A stretch of DNA of 8,081 bases from an uncultured Bacteroidales bacterium (lineage in GTDB: Bacteria > Bacteroidota > Bacteroidia > Bacteroidales > UBA932): assembly GCA_946406095.1 (NCBI GenBank), contig CAMJJO010000076.1:1-8081 (forward strand). The letters run 5' to 3'. The notes under the pieces are model-generated. The model had not been told where the DNA came from, made no database searches, and saw nothing but the letters and a program-made list of their open reading frames with translations. Position 1 is the first letter of the stretch; each line of letters begins with the position of its first letter. The position numbers and the translations under genes are program-made. Positions 1-6,460 of the stretch are shown here, piece by piece.

Positions 1-473
1 CCCTCAAGGACGGAGTCGGTCTTCTTTACATAGATGGCGCTGACGGTTCCGTCGCTCTCGGCAAGGATGTCGTTTTCCATCTTCATTGCCTCGATGACGG
101 CGATTTTCTGGCCGCGCTTGACGGCATCGCCCACATTGACGCAAACGTCGATGATGACGCCCGGAAGGGGAGAGACGATTTTCTTGCCTGCACCTGTAGA
201 AGGTGTATTATTAGTTGATGTGGAGGGCGCTACTTGGAGTTTTCCCTCTTCAGCCGTCTCGCTCCGCGAGACCCCTCCCAGCGGAGCTGGGCCCCTCCCT
301 CTTAGCGTGCCGAGGGTGGCAGCGGCTTCAGAGGGAAACTCCAACTCCGCGCCCTGCTCAATCTCTACATTATAATTAATGCCATTTACAACAACAGATG
401 CGTTGTTGCCTTCGATTGTATTTACGGCTACTTCGAATTCCTTGCCGTTGATCTTGAATTTATACTGACTCAT
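1..473 (-). CDS. Biotin carrier (biotinyl) subunit of a decarboxylase complex, 3' end outside window
   Basis: The first 157 codons are present and the C-terminus is cut off at the left edge. This is the biotin carrier of a Na+-translocating methylmalonyl-CoA or oxaloacetate decarboxylase type complex. The biotinyl lysine is K131 in the motif EAMKM (codon 81-83), and the preceding SPLPGVIIDVCVNVGD stretch starts the biotinyl domain (about residues 99 onward). Residues 1-40 form a short N-terminal region typical of these proteins. Residues 81-95 (VAPSTSTNNTPSTGA) look like the normal flexible linker. Residues 44-80 are encoded by a palindromic repeat inserted in frame, an unusual extension rich in R, G and E. 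The ATG overlaps the stop of the upstream membrane-subunit gene as ATGA, implying translational coupling. By family knowledge, biotin on K131 carries CO2 from the carboxyltransferase subunit to the membrane decarboxylase subunit. Acyl-CoA or pyruvate carboxylase carriers are possible, but the neighbours favour the methylmalonyl-CoA enzyme (MmdC-like). Confidence 0.9.
   Translation of the reverse strand, partial: MSQYKFKINGKEFEVAVNTIEGNNASVVVNGINYNVEIEQGAELEFPSEAAATLGTLRGRGPAPLGGVSRSETAEEGKLQVAPSTSTNNTPSTGAGKKIVSPLPGVIIDVCVNVGDAVKRGQKIAVIEAMKMENDILAESDGTVSAIYVKKTDSVLE
232..346. repeat. Palindromic REP/MITE-like element inside the biotin carrier gene
   Basis: The two ends form an imperfect inverted repeat. 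Positions 232-256 (begins ACTTGGAGTTTT) match the reverse complement of 323-346 (ends AAACTCCAACT) with three mismatches and one 1-nt gap over about 24 bp. Inside are three smaller hairpins: 256-262 with 266-272 (7 bp, perfect, TCC loop), 277-282 with 286-291 (6 bp, perfect, GGA loop) and 297-301 with 312-316 (5 bp). An 8-nt direct repeat, CCCCTCCC, occurs at 272-279 and 292-299. There is no transposase gene, so this is a small non-autonomous or REP-like repeat. The stretch 234-344 is exactly 37 codons and contains no stop in the biotin carrier frame. ACT flanks both sides (232-234 and 344-346), but these copies are 112 bp apart, which does not fit a frame-neutral insertion with a target duplication. 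Confidence 0.8.
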
Positions 474-877
474 TTCCTTGGAGTTTTTCTGAAGGTTAAG
501 GTTTTATCGTTCCATGCGCTTGCACGGGGTGAGATTGTTATGATGCCGGGCTCTACATCGTGGACGGCATCATTAAAATGAAGGTGTAGGGCAAGTGCAA
601 TCGCTGCATTTACTTCGCCGCCAAGCTCGGCCTCGAGGGCCATCGCGATGGCTGCGGCTGCATCTGCATCGGGCGTTTTGCCTGCCTTGCCTTTTTTGAT
701 TTTCGGAAGGCCGTGCATGTTTTTCTGGGCTGCCTTACCGATGGCATTGTAGATAAAATACAGTATCACAAGTGCCGTAAATACAGTGGTGACGGCAATC
801 AGGGCCAGGGTCCATCCGTGAGGATCGGTCTCGGCCATGCGCTGTGCGCCCGCTGTCATGTTCAAAAGAATGATCAT
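470..877 (-). CDS. OadG-type small membrane subunit of Na+-pumping decarboxylase
   Basis: This is a 135-residue protein with one membrane segment at about residues 22-44 (WTLALIAVTTVFTALVILYF), followed by a positively charged, Ala/Lys-rich cytoplasmic part (about 45-75). The C-terminus (SAWNDKTLTFRKTPRK) resembles the C-terminal tail of OadG-like proteins. In oxaloacetate and methylmalonyl-CoA decarboxylases this gamma/delta subunit anchors the soluble carboxyltransferase to the membrane beta subunit and helps assembly. It follows mmdA after a 3-nt gap and overlaps the biotin carrier gene by 4 nt, the gene order expected of an mmdA-mmdD-mmdC operon. The start is uncertain: M7 and M14 are alternatives, and M14 would put the membrane helix nearer the N-terminus, as is usual in the family. 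OadG proteins are poorly conserved, so the call rests on topology, size, tail and context. Confidence 0.8.
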   Translation of the reverse strand: MIILLNMTAGAQRMAETDPHGWTLALIAVTTVFTALVILYFIYNAIGKAAQKNMHGLPKIKKGKAGKTPDADAAAAIAMALEAELGGEVNAAIALALHLHFNDAVHDVEPGIITISPRASAWNDKTLTFRKTPRK

Positions 878-880
878 AGC

Positions 881-2443
881 TTAGAGCGGCAGATTGTCGT
901 GTTTCTTGGCAGGAAGCTCCTGTCGTTTGTTCTGAAGGCTTTCCAGGGCACGGATTACGCGGAAACGGGTGTTGCGAGGCTCGATGACATCCTCGATATA
1001 ACCCTTTTGGGCCGCCTGGTAGGGATTGTTGAAAAGCTCTTCATATTCGGCTTTCTTCTCGGCACGGACCTCTGCCTGCTTGGCGGGATCGGTTTCTGCC
1101 TTGATTTCCTTACCGTAAAGCACATTGACTGCACCTTCGGCACCCATAACAGCAATCTGGGCGGTAGGCCAGGCATAATTGATATCTCCACGCAATTGCT
1201 TGCAGCTCATTACGATATGTGCTCCGCCATAGGCTTTGCGGAGGGTGACTGTGACCTTTGGAACGGTGGCCTCTCCATAAGCATAGAGAAGCTTTGCTCC
1301 GTTGGTGATGACCGCGCCGTATTCCTGCTGGGTGCCGGGGAGGAACCCGGGCACGTCCACAAGTGTGACCAGAGGGATGTTGAAAGCGTCGCAGAAGCGC
1401 ACGAAACGTGCCGCCTTGCGGGATGCGTTGATGTCCAGCACACCTGCCAGGACTTTAGGCTGGTTGGCCACTATGCCTACGCTGCGTCCGCCGAAATGGG
1501 CGAATCCCACTATGATGTTCTTTGCAAAATCCTTGTGGATCTCAAAAAAGTCGCCATCGTCCACCAGGGTACGGATGACATCGTACATATCGTAGGCCTT
1601 GTTGGGATTGTCGGGGATGATCTCGTTCAGAACATCGGACATCCGGTTCACGGGATCGGCCGTCGGCCTTTCCGGAGCCGTTTCCATGTTGTTCTGGGGG
1701 ATGTAGCTGAGGAGACGCTTTATAGTATCGATTCCCTCCTGTTCGTTCTCCGCGGCAAAGTCCGCCACGCCGCTCTTGGTGGCGTGCACGCTGGCTCCGC
1801 CGAGGGACTCCTGGTCGACATCTTCTCCGGTGACGCTCTTCACCACGGCCGGGCCGGTGAGGAACATATAGGAGGTGTTCTTTACCATAAGGGTGAAGTC
1901 CGTGAGGGCGGGGGAGTAGACGGCGCCGCCTGCGCAGGGGCCGAATATGCCGGATATCTGAGGAACTACGCCGCTTGCGAGAATGTTGTGCTCGAAGATA
2001 TCTCCATAGCCTGCGAGGGCGTCGATGCCTTCCTGGATACGGGCTCCGCCGGAGTCGTTAAGCCCGATTACCGGGGCTCCGCAACGCATTGCCATATCCA
2101 TTACCTTGCAGATTTTCTCGCTCATAGTTTTGCTGAGAGATCCTCCGCTGACGGTAAAATCCTGGGCGAAAACGAAAACCGGGCGGCCTGCAATGGTTCC
2201 CTGACCGGTCACCACGCCGTCTCCGTCCGGATGTGATTTTTCCATTCCGAAGTTTGTGCAGCGGTGCTGGACGAACATATCGAACTCTTCGAAACTGCTT
2301 TCGTCCAACAGCATTGCAAGGCGCTCCCTGGCGGTGAGCTTGCCCTTCTCGTGCTGGGCCTCGATGCGTTTCTCTCCACCTCCGAGCCGGGCCTTCGCGC
2401 GCCTCTCAACCAATGCCTTGATTTTTTCTTGCTGTATGCTCAT
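881..2443 (-). CDS. mmdA: Methylmalonyl-CoA decarboxylase alpha subunit / acyl-CoA carboxylase carboxyltransferase
   Basis: A 520-residue carboxyltransferase of the PccB/MmdA family, at full family length. It carries the two crotonase-like halves. The N-terminal half has LNDSGGARIQEG (about 128-139) and GPCAGGAVYSPAL (about 168-180). The C-terminal half has LVDVPGFLPGTQQEYG (361-376) and RKAYGGAHIVM (402-412), which supply the oxyanion-hole glycines, then LRGDINYAWPTAQIAVMGAEGAVN (417-440). It would transfer the carboxyl group of methylmalonyl-CoA to biotin on the carrier subunit. Propionyl-CoA carboxylase works in the opposite direction, and sequence alone cannot fix direction. The adjacent OadG-like subunit and carrier favour the Na+-pumping decarboxylase of the propionate pathway. 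I chose ATG at 2443 (MSIQQEKIKALVERR). An in-frame TTG at 2476 would add 11 residues but lies within the probable promoter. Confidence 0.93.
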   Translation of the reverse strand: MSIQQEKIKALVERRAKARLGGGEKRIEAQHEKGKLTARERLAMLLDESSFEEFDMFVQHRCTNFGMEKSHPDGDGVVTGQGTIAGRPVFVFAQDFTVSGGSLSKTMSEKICKVMDMAMRCGAPVIGLNDSGGARIQEGIDALAGYGDIFEHNILASGVVPQISGIFGPCAGGAVYSPALTDFTLMVKNTSYMFLTGPAVVKSVTGEDVDQESLGGASVHATKSGVADFAAENEQEGIDTIKRLLSYIPQNNMETAPERPTADPVNRMSDVLNEIIPDNPNKAYDMYDVIRTLVDDGDFFEIHKDFAKNIIVGFAHFGGRSVGIVANQPKVLAGVLDINASRKAARFVRFCDAFNIPLVTLVDVPGFLPGTQQEYGAVITNGAKLLYAYGEATVPKVTVTLRKAYGGAHIVMSCKQLRGDINYAWPTAQIAVMGAEGAVNVLYGKEIKAETDPAKQAEVRAEKKAEYEELFNNPYQAAQKGYIEDVIEPRNTRFRVIRALESLQNKRQELPAKKHDNLPL

Positions 2444-2470
2444 AGTTAAGTGTGTGTCCTTATTAATAAC

Positions 2471-2502
2471 TTGCAAATATAGCCATTTTATTTATATATT
2501 TG
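2471..2502 (+). promoter_or_regulatory. Probable promoter of the recF operon
   Basis: TTG at 2471-2473 and TATATTTG at 2495-2502 are separated by 21 bp, matching the Bacteroidota -33/-7 arrangement. The recF ATG begins at 2507, only 4 nt after the box, so transcription probably begins at or next to the start codon. The -33 triplet abuts the opposite-facing -7 box of mmdA (2474-2481). Confidence 0.6.
2474..2481 (-). promoter_or_regulatory. Probable -7 box of the mmdA operon promoter
   Basis: Read on the minus strand this is TATATTTG, a full match to the Bacteroidota -7 consensus TAnnTTTG. Transcription would start near 2467-2470, leaving a leader of about 25 nt before the mmdA ATG at 2443. 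I see no TTG at the expected -33 position, so the upstream element is weak or absent. Confidence 0.6.
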
Positions 2503-2506
2503 TGGT

Positions 2507-3601
2507 ATGGATCTGAAGAAGATAGTGGTTCAGGACTTCCGCAACATAGAGCTGCAGGAGTTGGAATTCTGCCCCAACATAAACTGCATTTCGGGCAACA
2601 ACGGCGAGGGAAAGACCAACCTTGTCGATGCTGTCTGGTATCTATCCATGACAAAGAGCGCTTTTTCCACTTCAGATCGTTTCAACTTCCGTTTCGGATG
2701 CCCCGGTTTCGCCCTTTCCGGGCTTTATTCGATGCCTTCCGGCCCGGATACGCGCATCAGCATACAGGTGGATTCCAACGGAAAAAAACTCAAGAGGGAC
2801 GATAAGCCCTATGCCCGCCTGTCGGAGCATATCGGCCTCCTGCCCGTGGTGATGGTTTCTCCGACAGACGTTGCAATGGTGAGCGAGTCCGGCGAGGAAC
2901 GCCGCAAGTTCTGCAACGCGGTGCTGTCGCAAATGAGTGCGGAGTATCTTGATTTCGTGCAGAACTATTCCCGCTTGCTTCTTCAGCGCAATGCGATTCT
3001 CAAGAACGGCTCTCCGGACTGGCAACTGCTGGATATCCTGGATGAGCAGATGGAAACCTACGCGCTGCCCGTGAGCAATATGCGCCGATCCCTAGCCGAA
3101 GACCTTTCTCCTCTGGTGCAGGAGTTCTACTTCCGGATTTCCGGCGGGAAGGAAGAAGTGAGCATCTCCTACAGGTCGGATCTTGACAGTGGCCGCCTGG
3201 CAGACATCCTCCGTTCCCGCAGAGAAAAAGACAGTATTCTGAAATATACGTCAGCGGGTATCCAGAGGGATGATTTCCTCTTTGAGATGAACGGGCGGCC
3301 GATACGTCGCTGCGGATCCCAGGGGCAGCAGAAATCCTTCCTGGTCGCATTGAAATTCGCCCAGTACTCCCTGATGAAAGAGCGCCGCGGACTCGCTCCC
3401 ATCCTTCTTCTGGACGATCTTTTCGACAAGCTTGATATGGGCAGGGTGCAGAATCTTCTCACTATGGTCGCGGGGAATGATTTCGGGCAGATTTTCCTGA
3501 CCGACAGCAACAAGGTGAGGCTGAGCGGCATAGTGGACGGCATTACTTCGGAGCGGACCTACTACGAGGCGAAAGGGGGCGCTTTCACCCGGAATGAGTA
3601 A
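2507..3601 (+). CDS. recF: DNA replication and repair protein RecF
   Basis: A 364-residue SMC-like ATPase of normal RecF length. It has the Walker A motif GNNGEGKT (30-37) after the typical N-terminus MDLKKIVVQDFRNIE, the ABC-type signature GSQGQQKS (270-277), and Walker B plus D-loop ILLLDDLFDKLD (299-310). RecF binds single-strand/double-strand DNA junctions and, with RecO and RecR, helps load RecA at gaps and stalled forks in the cytoplasm. The start at 2507 is supported by the N-terminal alignment to RecF proteins and leaves almost no leader after the promoter. The end overlaps the DUF721 gene by 8 nt. RecF followed by a DUF721 protein is a common arrangement in bacteria. Nothing suggests damage. 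Confidence 0.95.
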   Translation: MDLKKIVVQDFRNIELQELEFCPNINCISGNNGEGKTNLVDAVWYLSMTKSAFSTSDRFNFRFGCPGFALSGLYSMPSGPDTRISIQVDSNGKKLKRDDKPYARLSEHIGLLPVVMVSPTDVAMVSESGEERRKFCNAVLSQMSAEYLDFVQNYSRLLLQRNAILKNGSPDWQLLDILDEQMETYALPVSNMRRSLAEDLSPLVQEFYFRISGGKEEVSISYRSDLDSGRLADILRSRREKDSILKYTSAGIQRDDFLFEMNGRPIRRCGSQGQQKSFLVALKFAQYSLMKERRGLAPILLLDDLFDKLDMGRVQNLLTMVAGNDFGQIFLTDSNKVRLSGIVDGITSERTYYEAKGGAFTRNE

Positions 3602-3920
3602 CCGTATCGCAAGGAAAACGGCCCAACCTCTGGTGGAGGTGCTTAAGGAAATGCTGGTGGAGGGTAAGGCCGGTAACACCCACAACAGTTTCCGCATTTT
3701 TGCCGCCTGGGACAGCGTCTCCGGCGCTTCGCATTACACGATCAAACGTTTCTTCCGGGACGGTAAACTATACATAACCCTTTCATCCTCAGTGATATGC
3801 AGTCAGTTGAGTATGCAAAAGGATGTGTTGCTCCGCAAAGTGAACAATGCCCTTGCCGGAGATGATCTGTATATTGGAAATGCGGTCGACGGGCCGGTTA
3901 AAGAACTGATACTGAAATGA
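3594..3920 (+). CDS. DUF721 (DciA-like) protein
   Basis: A 108-residue protein matching the DUF721 family. It has an N-terminal helical part (QPLVEVLKEMLVEGKAG, 11-27), the family-typical AWDSVSG segment with W39 (38-44), and the strand-helix region DGKLYITLSSSVICSQLSMQKDVLLRKVNNAL (56-87). DUF721 includes DciA, a replication factor that helps load the DnaB helicase in bacteria lacking DnaC or DnaI. Here that role is an inference from family membership. It is a short form limited to the core domain, without the C-terminal tail found in many DciA proteins. It starts 8 nt inside recF and its stop overlaps the pdxB start as ATGA, so all three genes are probably translated from one message. Confidence 0.85.
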   Translation: MSNRIARKTAQPLVEVLKEMLVEGKAGNTHNSFRIFAAWDSVSGASHYTIKRFFRDGKLYITLSSSVICSQLSMQKDVLLRKVNNALAGDDLYIGNAVDGPVKELILK

Positions 3921-4948
3921 AATTCGTCATAGATCAGGCTATTCCATTCATAAAAGGCGTATTCGAGCCCTATGCCCAGACGGTCTATAAGGACGGATCT
4001 TCCATATGCCGCGAGGATCTGATGGATGCCGATGCTCTTATCATCCGCACACGCACCCGTTGCAATGATGCTCTGCTCGCCGGAACCTCTGTCAAGATCA
4101 TATCCACCGCTGCTATCGGTATGGACCATATCGATCTTCCGTTCTGCGACGAGAATGGGATTTTCGTGCAGAATGCTGCAGGATGCAATTCCGGCGGTGT
4201 CATGAATTATGTTTTCTCTGCCTTGTATGGTGCAGCCAGCCGCGAGCGTATTCCTCTCACAGGAGCCACCTTCGGCATAATAGGTGTCGGCAACGTCGGC
4301 TCCCGAATCGAGAGTATGGCCCGCCATCTTGGCATGACTGTGCTGCTCTGCGATCCTCCAAGGGCGGAGGTGGAAGGCCCCGGGCAGTTCGTACCGCTGG
4401 ATACGTTGCTGGAGAATTCGGATATAGTCTCTTTGAGCGTGCCACTGAACCCCGGCACCCAGAAAATGGCGGACGATGCCTTTTTCGAAAAGATGAAGTT
4501 CGGGGCATTCTTCATCAATACCGCCAGAGGAGAGATCGTGGATGACGAGGCCCTCAAACGGGCATTTCCCAAGCTTGGGCCTGTGATTATCGATACCTGG
4601 AACAACGAGCCTTCGGTGGACAGGGAATTGATCGAAAAGGCAACCATCGCTACCCCCCATATTGCCGGATATTCCTATCAGGGGAAGCAGCGTGCAACCT
4701 CATCCGCAGTCCGCTCCGTCGCCCGTTTCTTCAAGATCGAGCCGCTGTATGAGTTTTTCCCCAAGACTGAATTGGAAGAATTGGAGGCTGTCAAACTGGA
4801 TCTGACAGGCCTCAATCAGGGCCAGATAACGTCGGTTTTCCAGTACAACTATCCGATTTTTACAGATGATTTTATGTTCCGGGTGAATCCGGACAGTTTC
4901 GACGAGCTTCGCCAGCAGTACCGCTATCGGCGCGAGTTCTATATCTGA
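3917..4948 (+). CDS. pdxB: 4-phosphoerythronate dehydrogenase
   Basis: A 343-residue D-2-hydroxyacid dehydrogenase of the PdxB type. PdxB oxidises 4-phospho-D-erythronate, the second step of the DXP-dependent pyridoxal phosphate pathway. The NAD-binding loop is GVGNVG (123-128), followed by the acidic residue D146 at the end of the next strand. Catalytic residues fit the family: R204 in NTARGE, E231 in WNNEP and H248 in ATPHIAGYS. The N-terminal MKFVIDQAIPFIKGVFEPYA and the GMDHID motif (68-73) are PdxB-like rather than SerA-like. The last 60 residues or so would be the PdxB C-terminal dimerisation domain, shorter than in the Escherichia coli enzyme. It overlaps the DUF721 gene by 4 nt and is followed after 23 nt by the DUF4301 gene. 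A generic hydroxyacid dehydrogenase is the alternative. Confidence 0.9.
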   Translation: MKFVIDQAIPFIKGVFEPYAQTVYKDGSSICREDLMDADALIIRTRTRCNDALLAGTSVKIISTAAIGMDHIDLPFCDENGIFVQNAAGCNSGGVMNYVFSALYGAASRERIPLTGATFGIIGVGNVGSRIESMARHLGMTVLLCDPPRAEVEGPGQFVPLDTLLENSDIVSLSVPLNPGTQKMADDAFFEKMKFGAFFINTARGEIVDDEALKRAFPKLGPVIIDTWNNEPSVDRELIEKATIATPHIAGYSYQGKQRATSSAVRSVARFFKIEPLYEFFPKTELEELEAVKLDLTGLNQGQITSVFQYNYPIFTDDFMFRVNPDSFDELRQQYRYRREFYI

Positions 4949-4971
4949 TCATTAACGATAACCACACCATT

Positions 4972-6396
4972 ATGACTACTGACCAGCAATTGAAGTATTT
5001 CCGAGAGGGTTTTCCCTGGATGAAAATCGACGCTCCTGCCATTCCGGGCAGAGGGATCAATGTCCTGACTCCGGCTCAGGAAGATGAAAGCATCGAATAC
5101 CTTGGCAAAGCCGCCGTGGATGGTAAGGTGAAGTTCGTGCCGGCCTCCGGCGCGGCCTCGCGTATGTTCAAAGATATTTTCGGGGGCCTTGAGCAGCCCA
5201 ATGATGCAGTGCGGAAGCTGACGGACAACATTGAGAAGTTTGCCTTTTACGACGAACGATTGTTCGGCCATCCTTCATCTTCTTCCGATGCGGATTGCAC
5301 ACACACCGCAGCCGCTCTTTTGAAAGAGCCCGGTCTTGGCTATGGCAGCAAGCCCAAGGGTGTTCTGAAATTCCATCGCTATGCCGATGAGGTGCGCACC
5401 GCTCTTGCAGAGCATCTTGTCGAGGGACAGGAATATATGCGTAATGCCGATGGAAGTGTCAATCTCACGGTTACCATTTCTCCGGAGCATAGGGCGCTGT
5501 TCGAAACTGCTCTGGCGGAAGTGCAGGAAAAATATGAGAAACGCTACGGGGTGAAGTATAATATCCGCTTCACATACCAGTCCAAGGATACCGATACCAT
5601 TGCAGTCACGCCGGATAACGAACCCTTCCTCTGCGACGACGGAACCGTTCTCCGCAGGCCTGCGGGGCACGGCGCCTTGATTTATAACCTGAACGATGTG
5701 GAAGAGGAACTCGTTTCCATCAAGAACATCGACAACGTGGCAGTGGAGAAATATCTCCCTGTGACAGCCCGCTACAAGAAGGTGCTGATGGGATGCGCCT
5801 TGAAATTGAGAGACCGCATTTTCGGCTTCCTGAACGCCCTTGACGCGGCCTCCGGTGAAGAGGCTCTGCAACTTGCGAAACATCAGATAGTTCCTTTCCT
5901 CGAGAATGAGCTTTGCGTTGAGATCCCTGCCGTGCCGGATGAGGCTCTGGTAGAGTTTGTACGCGGGAAACTCGACCGCCCCGTGCGGGTCTGCGGCATG
6001 GTCAAGAACCTCGGCGAGCCGGGCGGCGGGCCTTTTGTCATCCGCGAAGCCGACGGCAGCACATCTCTCCAGATTCTGGAAAGCGTTCAGATCGACAAGG
6101 GCAATCCTCAGGCGGTCGCGGCACTGAATTCGGCCACCCACTTCAACCCCGTTGATCTGGTCTGCTGCCTCAGGGATTACAAGGGGCGCAAGTTCAATCT
6201 TCCCGAATACGTGGACCCCGATGCCGGATTCATCTCCTCCAAGAGCTTTCAGGGGAGGGAACTGCGTGCATTGGAACTGCCCGGCCTTTGGAATGGTTCG
6301 ATGAGCCGATGGAATACCCTGTTCGTGGAAGTGCCGGTAGAAACCTTCAATCCCGTCAAGGTCGTTCTGGATCTTCTGAGGCCCGCACATCAATAG
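4972..6396 (+). CDS. DUF4301 family protein, possible nucleotidyltransferase fold
   Basis: A 474-residue cytoplasmic protein with no signal peptide or membrane segment. It fits DUF4301, a family I know mainly from Bacteroidota and without an established function. Visible conserved blocks are KFVPASGAASRMFK (54-67), SKPKGVLKFHRY (126-137), RRPAGHGALIYNLND (228-242), SIKNIDNV (249-256), and VCGMVKNLGEPGGGPFVI with SLQILES (340-371). The glycine/serine loop, a following PKG-(V/L)-L-x-F lysine motif, then GHG and NIDN, appear in the same order as in UDP-sugar pyrophosphorylase-type nucleotidyltransferases. I infer a related GT-A fold, not a proven activity. The start at 4972 gives MTTDQQLKYFREGFPW, somewhat shorter at the N-terminus than I expect for the family. 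It lies 23 nt after pdxB, probably in the same operon. No terminator hairpin is visible after it. Confidence 0.8.
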   Translation: MTTDQQLKYFREGFPWMKIDAPAIPGRGINVLTPAQEDESIEYLGKAAVDGKVKFVPASGAASRMFKDIFGGLEQPNDAVRKLTDNIEKFAFYDERLFGHPSSSSDADCTHTAAALLKEPGLGYGSKPKGVLKFHRYADEVRTALAEHLVEGQEYMRNADGSVNLTVTISPEHRALFETALAEVQEKYEKRYGVKYNIRFTYQSKDTDTIAVTPDNEPFLCDDGTVLRRPAGHGALIYNLNDVEEELVSIKNIDNVAVEKYLPVTARYKKVLMGCALKLRDRIFGFLNALDAASGEEALQLAKHQIVPFLENELCVEIPAVPDEALVEFVRGKLDRPVRVCGMVKNLGEPGGGPFVIREADGSTSLQILESVQIDKGNPQAVAALNSATHFNPVDLVCCLRDYKGRKFNLPEYVDPDAGFISSKSFQGRELRALELPGLWNGSMSRWNTLFVEVPVETFNPVKVVLDLLRPAHQ

Positions 6397-6398
6397 TA

Positions 6399-6429
6399 TT
6401 GTAAATAAAAGTGATTTTTACTAAATTTG
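6399..6429 (+). promoter_or_regulatory. Probable promoter of the TPR-yebC unit
   Basis: TTG at 6399-6401 and TAAATTTG at 6422-6429 are 20 bp apart, the best match in this window to the complete Bacteroidota -33/-7 pattern. Transcription should begin near 6435. The leader up to ATG at 6461 is A-rich (AAATATCAAACAAT), as is usual for Bacteroidota ribosome-binding regions, with no Shine-Dalgarno sequence. The promoter begins directly after the DUF4301 stop codon. Confidence 0.65.
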
Positions 6430-6460
6430 CGGGCTTTAATGAAATTAAATATCAAACAAT

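Noticed and set aside
232..346. ACT direct repeats as a target-site duplication of the palindrome
   Set aside because: The copies are 112 bp apart, not a multiple of three, and three matching bases are easily chance.
34..375. Plus-strand open frame across the palindrome opposite the biotin carrier
   Set aside because: It is the reverse of the carrier coding region. The minus-strand frame contains the biotinylation motif and is clearly the real one.
713..2236. Long plus-strand open frame (507 codons) opposite mmdA
   Set aside because: It lies antisense to a full-length, strongly conserved carboxyltransferase. Its translation is Cys/His-rich with no recognisable domain, typical of an antisense shadow in GC-rich coding DNA.
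2444..2476. Longer mmdA start at TTG 2476
   Set aside because: The extra 11 residues would be encoded inside the probable -7 box and leader, and ATG at 2443 gives the usual MmdA N-terminus.
5275..6393. Minus-strand open frame (372 codons) opposite the DUF4301 gene
   Set aside because: Antisense to a gene with recognisable family motifs, with no promoter or domain of its own.
6401..6421. AT-rich partial palindrome after the DUF4301 stop as a terminator
   Set aside because: Pairing is only about five A/T-rich pairs before a mismatch, with no GC stem or T tract. The region fits better as promoter spacer.
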